Source of the DNA: Coriobacteriia bacterium
GTDB lineage: Bacteria > Actinomycetota > Coriobacteriia > Anaerosomatales > JAENZW01
DNA length: 8,988 nt
Assembly (NCBI GenBank): GCA_029858605.1
Contig: JAOUET010000064.1
Span: 1-8,988, forward strand
Direction: 5' to 3'
Position 1 is the stretch's first letter. Every line of letters begins with the position of its first letter. The position numbers and the translations under genes were made by a program. Of this stretch, positions 6,438-8,988 are shown one piece after another. The notes below the pieces were generated by a model that searched no databases, was not told the origin of the DNA, and saw only the letters and a program-made list of their open reading frames with translations.

Positions 6438-6522
6438 CGCAAACCAGCGCATCGAGCAGAACGCCAACAGGTAGAATCGTTCCGAAGCGCATCGGCGTCT
6501 GTTCATGCGCCACACGTTGGGC
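6438..6522 (+). repeat. attC site 7
   Basis: R' is a perfect GTTGGGC (6516-6522); R'' is CGCAAAC (6438-6444). L'' GCGCAT-c-GAGCAGA (6447-6460) pairs with L' TCTGTTCATGCGC (6498-6510) with one G-T-type mismatch and an extrahelical C at 6453. The 85-bp length is normal. The loop carries TAGAAT (6472-6477), 63 bp before the next start. It closes the cassette that contains the antisense catalase. Confidence 0.85.
6472..6477 (+). promoter_or_regulatory. candidate -10 hexamer TAGAAT in the attC 7 loop
   Basis: TAGAAT lies in the attC loop, 63 bp before GTG 6541. It matches the hexamer in attC site 5. No consensus -35 is apparent at 16-18 bp. Confidence 0.4.
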
Positions 6523-6540
6523 ACAACACAGAGGCCAGCC

Positions 6541-6922
6541 GTGGATACCCTCGAAGCCCTGCTCATGGTCGTCCTTCTCGGCGTCTTGCTCCTGCCGGCG
6601 CTGCGCGTGCTCGCGTGGTGTCTTGCTGACGTCCTCCAGTCTGCGACAGACCTGAGCAGGTCGTCCCGCGTGGAATGGCTGGCCTTGCTGCTCATATTCA
6701 ACGTTCTCGCCATCCCGGCGTACGTCCGCATTGGACCGGTCGACAACGATGGGATTCTCGGTTGCTGGGGCCTTGGAAGCGCCGCTGAGGACTGTCGCGG
6801 GCCTCATGCGAGGGCTCTGGCTGGGCGATGCGCGGGGAACGCACCTGCTCGATGCTGCTGTGCTCGCGGGCGCATTCGTGGTCGCGGTTGCCATCGCAGT
6901 CAGGTGCCTACACCGGGAGTAG
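6541..6922 (+). pseudogene. frameshifted small membrane protein gene
   Basis: A GTG start at 6541 with GAGG at 6531-6534, 18 bases after attC 7, opens a plausible membrane protein: VDTLEALLMVVLLGVLLLPALRVLAW, then SSRVEWLALLLIFNVLAIPAYVRI. Around 6721-6770 that frame turns into Cys- and Arg-rich nonsense. The next frame takes over with LDRSTTMGFSVAGALEAPLRTVAGLMRGLWLGD and a final membrane segment DAAVLAGAFVVAVAIAVRCLHRE before TAG at 6920-6922. Joined, they give about 127 aa with three or four membrane segments. Skipping one base is needed, so an inserted base (or loss of two) is likely, either real or an assembly error. The TTG at 6731 has no ribosome site, so two separate genes are less likely. 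Confidence 0.6.
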
Positions 6923-6980
6923 CCGCGCCTGCGGGTACACTCTCTTTCATGGGACCTCGACGCAGACGGGAGCGCCACCG

Positions 6981-7490
6981 ATGTTCTCAGTCCTCGTGGC
7001 CTATGCGACGAAGTACGGTTCGACTCGCGAGGTTGCGGACACCGAGGCCGCGAGACTCCGCGAGCGTGGCATCGAGACTGACGTTCGCGCCGCCGGCGCC
7101 ATCGATTCGCTCGACGGCTACGATGCGGTCGTTTTCGGTGGGGCGCTCTACTTCTTCAGGCTGATTCGTGAGGGCCGCCGGTTCCTGTCGCGTCACCGCA
7201 AGGCGTTGTCGAAGATGCCTGTCGCCGTCTTCGGCATGGGCCCCATCGAGGACACCGAGGAGCAGTATGTGGGCGCGCGAACGCACCTAGACAAGAGCCT
7301 CGACAAGAACAAGGGCATCTCCCCGGTCGCGGTGGCTGTGTTCGGGGGAGCCTTCGATCCGACTCGACTGCGATTCCCGGACGCCAACGCGGGGACTAGG
7401 AACATGCCCCCGGTCGATCTCCGGGACTGGAAGGCGATCGAGGCTTGGGCGGACTCGCTGCCCGAGGCCTTGGGACTCGTCGACGACTGA
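6981..7490 (+). CDS. flavodoxin-domain protein, HemG-like
   Basis: A 169-aa FMN-binding flavodoxin-fold protein. The N-terminal strand and phosphate loop MFSVLVAYATKYGSTREVAD (residues 1-20) carry the T-x-x-G-S-T motif for FMN phosphate. YDAVVFGGALYFFRL (about 48-62) and MPVAVFGMGPIEDTEEQ (about 79-95) supply the other flavin-contact loops. This pattern is typical of the flavodoxin domain group that includes menaquinone-dependent protoporphyrinogen oxidase HemG, but many members are of unknown function, so a HemG role is not claimed. The start is ATG 6981 with GGGAG at 6968-6972. No attC separates it from the frameshifted gene upstream; a TACACT at 6936-6941 might promote it. Confidence 0.85.
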   Translation: MFSVLVAYATKYGSTREVADTEAARLRERGIETDVRAAGAIDSLDGYDAVVFGGALYFFRLIREGRRFLSRHRKALSKMPVAVFGMGPIEDTEEQYVGARTHLDKSLDKNKGISPVAVAVFGGAFDPTRLRFPDANAGTRNMPPVDLRDWKAIEAWADSLPEALGLVDD

Positions 7491-7507
7491 CGCGCTTGAC
7501 GATGAGT
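7420..7507 (+). repeat. possible degenerate attC overlapping the flavodoxin gene end
   Basis: GACGCGCTTGAC then GATGAGT (7489-7507) copies the right end of the good sites (ACGCGCT-GAC then GTTGGGC). GATGAGT matches GTTRRRY at six of seven positions. A weak L''-like GCGATcGAGG lies near 7434-7443 inside the flavodoxin gene. The left edge is a guess, and the arms pair poorly. Confidence 0.3.
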
Positions 7508-8068
7508 TGGAGAGGAGGCTTGGCGGGGACGGTGGATGACCGAACACAGGCCGCTGCGGGTCTTTGGCCTCGTTCCTTGGCGTTCGCCCTCGATCTCGTC
7601 CCTATCGCTGTCTACCTTGCTGCGCTTGCGGCCGTCGGCCTCACGGTCTCTGTCTTGCTGCCCTCGCTCTCGGAGACCTTGTTCGGTGGCCCACTTGTCG
7701 CAGAAGTCTTCGGCTTCGTCACCCTCACTTTGCCCGTGATCGTCTACTTCGCCCTATCGGAGTCCTCGACATGGCAGGCAAGCTGGGGAAAGAAGCGCAT
7801 GAACCTCGTCGTCGCAGACATGTCCGGGAACCGGATCGGTCTCGCCCGCTCGATGCTTCGCAGCACTCTCAAGTTCGTCCCGTGGGAGCTCGCGCACTTC
7901 TTCGTGTGGCGGATTTCGTTCTCTTCCGACCCCTCGTCAAGCGTGTATGCGTGGGGCTTCGGCGCGGTTTGGCTCCTGGTGGGGGCGAACGTGGTCGCCA
8001 TGGTCGTCACGACGCGCAAGCGGACTGTCTATGACGTGGCGGCAGGGACGGTCGTGGTCAAGGAATGA
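7502..8068 (+). CDS. RDD-family membrane protein
   Basis: A 188-aa inner-membrane protein of the RDD family. AGLWPRSLAFALDLVPIAVYL (residues 19-39) has the family Arg24 and Asp31. WGKKRMNLVVADMSGNRIGLARSMLRST (95-122) is the conserved central loop, and RKRTVYDVAAGTVVV (172-186) has the second conserved Asp178. About three to four membrane segments are seen (28-53, 67-86, 125-138, 150-170). Family roles are mostly unproven, with some members linked to ion transport. ATG 7502 has no good ribosome site. GTG 7532 follows AGGAGG (7513-7518) and GCGGGG (7523-7528) and starts nine residues before the conserved region, so it is a real alternative. Confidence 0.88.
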   Translation: MSWRGGLAGTVDDRTQAAAGLWPRSLAFALDLVPIAVYLAALAAVGLTVSVLLPSLSETLFGGPLVAEVFGFVTLTLPVIVYFALSESSTWQASWGKKRMNLVVADMSGNRIGLARSMLRSTLKFVPWELAHFFVWRISFSSDPSSSVYAWGFGAVWLLVGANVVAMVVTTRKRTVYDVAAGTVVVKE

Positions 8069-8121
8069 AGAGTGGCAGACGTGGAGTGACATTCAGTGCT
8101 GCAAGCTCACATGGGTCGGTC
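8056..8121 (+). repeat. possible short attC after the RDD gene
   Basis: ATGAAGAGTGGCAGAC (8065-8080) pairs partly with GTGCTGCAAGCTCACAT (about 8097-8112). The ends GGTCAAG (8056-8062) and GTCGGTC (8115-8121) are R''- and R'-like and complementary in part. The right half CTGCAAGCTCACA resembles site 3. It would overlap the RDD stop codon. No TANNNT is in its loop. Confidence 0.4.
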
Positions 8122-8141
8122 AAACGAGAGGATGTGTCGCG

Positions 8142-8429
8142 ATGGAGTCCGCGGTCGTAACGAGTCTCATCATCGATGGTAGCGAGACCCTGCGCAGACC
8201 GGCCTTCTGGGACGCGGAGGGCGACGCAGGCAGGATAGTCGTGGTAGATCCAGCGACCCCGCCGCGGCTCTGGACAGAGCTCGCCGTCACTGCGATCACT
8301 GCTGACGGTCGTCGGTTCCAGGGCAAGGCTCGGGCTGTGGCCACGTTCACCTACTTCGAGGGTTCGCGGGGAACCGGCGTCAATCAGGTGACGGTCTCGT
8401 GGATCGGAAAGCCGAAGCCGGTGGCATAG
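8142..8429 (+). CDS. hypothetical protein, 95 aa
   Basis: A 95-aa soluble protein with no signal peptide, membrane helix or known motif. Alternating hydrophobic stretches (VVTSLIIDG, GRIVVVDP, LWTELAVTAITADGRRF, ARAVATFTYFEG, NQVTVSWIG) suggest a beta-rich fold. No family is recognised. ATG 8142 has GAGAGG at 8126-8131, ten bases away; the frame is open further upstream into the RDD gene, but no better start is evident there. It is the only gene between the two attC-like structures at 8056-8121 and 8443-8472. Confidence 0.65.
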   Translation: MESAVVTSLIIDGSETLRRPAFWDAEGDAGRIVVVDPATPPRLWTELAVTAITADGRRFQGKARAVATFTYFEGSRGTGVNQVTVSWIGKPKPVA

Positions 8430-8432
8430 CCA

Positions 8433-8630
8433 TCACCTGCGCGTCGAACCAGCGCGTCGCTGGTTGTTGGGTTGCTCGAGGTCTTCGACGATGGCCCTGT
8501 ACTTCTCGTGTATCAGCGCGCGGTCGAACTCATCGAAGGCTCGCAACATGTCCACCTTCTCCGCTTCGGTGAAGTACTGCAGGCATGGTCCGAAGAAGTG
8601 CCGGTCTTCCTTCTCGCGGTGCTCGCGCAT
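8433..8630 (-). pseudogene. hemerythrin-domain C-terminal remnant
   Basis: On the minus strand, MREHREKEDRHFFGPCLQYFTEAEKVDMLRAFDEFDRALIHEKYRAIVEDLE matches the last two helices of HHE/hemerythrin proteins that bind a di-iron centre, including the H-x-x-x-E-D-x-x-F-F and D-R-x-x-I-H-E-K-Y signatures. These proteins usually have about 170-190 aa and need metal ligands from four helices. Only about 52 residues are recognisable, so it cannot form the di-iron site. The frame stays open to 8939, but that part looks non-coding. The last 13 residues are read from the attC-like hairpin. AGPLM-REHR at the start also resembles the N-terminal motif of some members, so an internal deletion joining both ends is possible. 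Confidence 0.6.
8443..8472 (+). repeat. compact hairpin with attC-like ends
   Basis: A perfect 8-bp stem AACCAGCG (8447-8454), loop CGT, CGCTGGTT (8458-8465), followed at once by GTTGGGT (8466-8472), a perfect GTTRRRY. The left side shares the 14-mer CGAACCAGCGCGTC with attC site 5. It is far shorter than a normal attC. It could be a collapsed attC, or a bidirectional terminator between the convergent genes. Confidence 0.45.
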
Positions 8631-8712
8631 GAGTGGCCCGGCGGGCGAACGTCCCGAAATCTCTACTTCCCTGAATCGGTCGGCTCTCCGTGATGCCGTT
8701 GTCGAGTGCCTT

Positions 8713-8803
8713 CCCGAACCGGCACATCCGGCAGACGCGATGGAGCTGGCGGCTACAATGACAGAGGAGTGGCGCCGCTCATCGGCTCGAAGCTGCACTG
8801 GGG
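8713..8803 (+). repeat. attC-like site before the last gene
   Basis: GCGAT-g-GAGCTGGCG (8737-8752) pairs with CGCCGCTCATCGG (8773-8785), with one extra G in the left arm. CCCGAAC (8713-8719) is R''-like; R' is unclear, near ACTGGGG (8797-8803). The loop carries TACAAT (8754-8759). Confidence 0.45.
8754..8759 (+). promoter_or_regulatory. candidate -10 hexamer TACAAT
   Basis: TACAAT lies one base from the -10 consensus, 52 bp before ATG 8812, inside an attC-like loop. No good -35 is seen. Confidence 0.4.
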
Positions 8804-8811
8804 GAATCGTG

Positions 8812-8988
8812 ATGGGCAGCGCGAACCAGGCGTCGCCGAACGAACTGGGGCTGATGTGGATGTCTGAGTACACGAAGGACGAGGCGCTGGCATTCGTCGA
8901 AGCGATCCGCCTCACCCTCGACGGGAAGGTCGGCTTCAAGTGGCTTGTCGAGAAGCTGTCCGACTTGGCCGCCTACATCGAGTCACTC
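8812..8988 (+). CDS. hypothetical protein, 5' part only
   Basis: The first 59 codons of a gene that runs past the window end: MGSANQASPNELGLMWMSEY, then a helical region KDEALAFVEAIRLTLDGK and FKWLVEKLSDLAAYIESL. It has no signal peptide and no membrane segment, and it reads as two or more amphipathic helices. I recognise no family. GGGGGA at 8800-8805 is well placed; GTG 8809 directly precedes the ATG in frame and could be the start instead. It follows an attC-like repeat, so it is probably another cassette gene. Confidence 0.7.
   Translation, partial: MGSANQASPNELGLMWMSEYTKDEALAFVEAIRLTLDGKVGFKWLVEKLSDLAAYIESL

Larger units (their letters stand above)
1213..8803 (+). mobile_element. integron cassette array segment, integrase not in window
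   Basis: Repeated attC-like sites separate unrelated, mostly single-gene units in one orientation. The best four sites (2, 5, 6, 7) have R/L boxes and arm asymmetry. No tyrosine recombinase or attI is seen, so a chromosomal integron and a CALIN cannot be told apart. Both edges of this feature are approximate. Confidence 0.75.

Noticed and set aside
6923..6980. attC before the flavodoxin gene
   Set aside because: CTCGACGCAGACGGGA resembles a right end, but no complementary left arm was found.
6770..7164. continuation of the first frame of the broken membrane gene
   Set aside because: The product turns Cys/Arg-rich and overlaps the flavodoxin gene out of frame.
1213..8803. CRISPR array or simple dispersed repeat family
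   Set aside because: Spacing is gene-sized, repeats differ in sequence and share structure instead; no short regular repeat-spacer pattern.
1..8988. tRNA, rRNA, integrase or transposase genes
   Set aside because: No cloverleaf, no rRNA-like stretch, and no recombinase motif was seen on either strand.

Overview
The window reads as a stretch of an integron gene-cassette array, or a cluster of attC sites without an integrase (CALIN). It comes from a GC-rich bacterium. No integrase, plasmid or phage gene is visible. Small, mostly plus-strand genes of unrelated function are separated by imperfect inverted repeats of about 65-100 bp. The best repeats have the attC layout: an R''-like end, an L'' arm carrying one extra unpaired base, a variable loop, a complementary L' arm, and an R' end near GTTRRRY. 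The clearest lie at 1861-1952, 3635-3720 and 6438-6522; those at 1213-1311, 2268-2362 and 4181-4258 are good. Others at about 2947-3005, 3145-3239, 7420-7507, 8056-8121, 8443-8472 and 8713-8803 are degenerate or partial. High GC, GTG starts and the protein types would fit an environmental actinobacterium, but the lineage cannot be fixed from this sequence alone.

Layout: 35-832 is an HsdA-like short-chain dehydrogenase with no convincing attC after it, so it may lie at the array edge. Next come a 102-aa membrane protein (911-1219), a 147-aa membrane protein (1339-1782), a 62-aa zinc-ribbon protein (2031-2219), a maltose/galactoside O-acetyltransferase (2389-2949), a 60-aa C-terminal fragment resembling ATC hydrolase whose stop lies inside an attC (3013-3195), a 113-aa membrane protein (3277-3618) and a 131-aa membrane protein that seems to start at ACG (3750-4145). 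The largest apparent cassette (4259-6522) holds an unknown 165-aa acidic protein facing a complete small-subunit catalase on the minus strand. After it come a frameshifted membrane gene (6541-6922), a flavodoxin-domain protein (6981-7490), an RDD membrane protein (7502-8068), an unknown 95-aa protein (8142-8429), an antisense hemerythrin remnant (8433-8630) and the start of an unknown gene running off the end (8812-8988).

There is no shared pathway. The catalase, flavodoxin and hemerythrin remnant point loosely to oxygen or redox handling, and at least four intact small membrane proteins are present. The loops of most attC sites carry a TANNNT hexamer, usually TAGACT or TAGAAT, about 60-80 bp before the next start codon. 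This suggests that many cassettes bring their own promoter inside the recombination site, instead of depending on one promoter at the array head.
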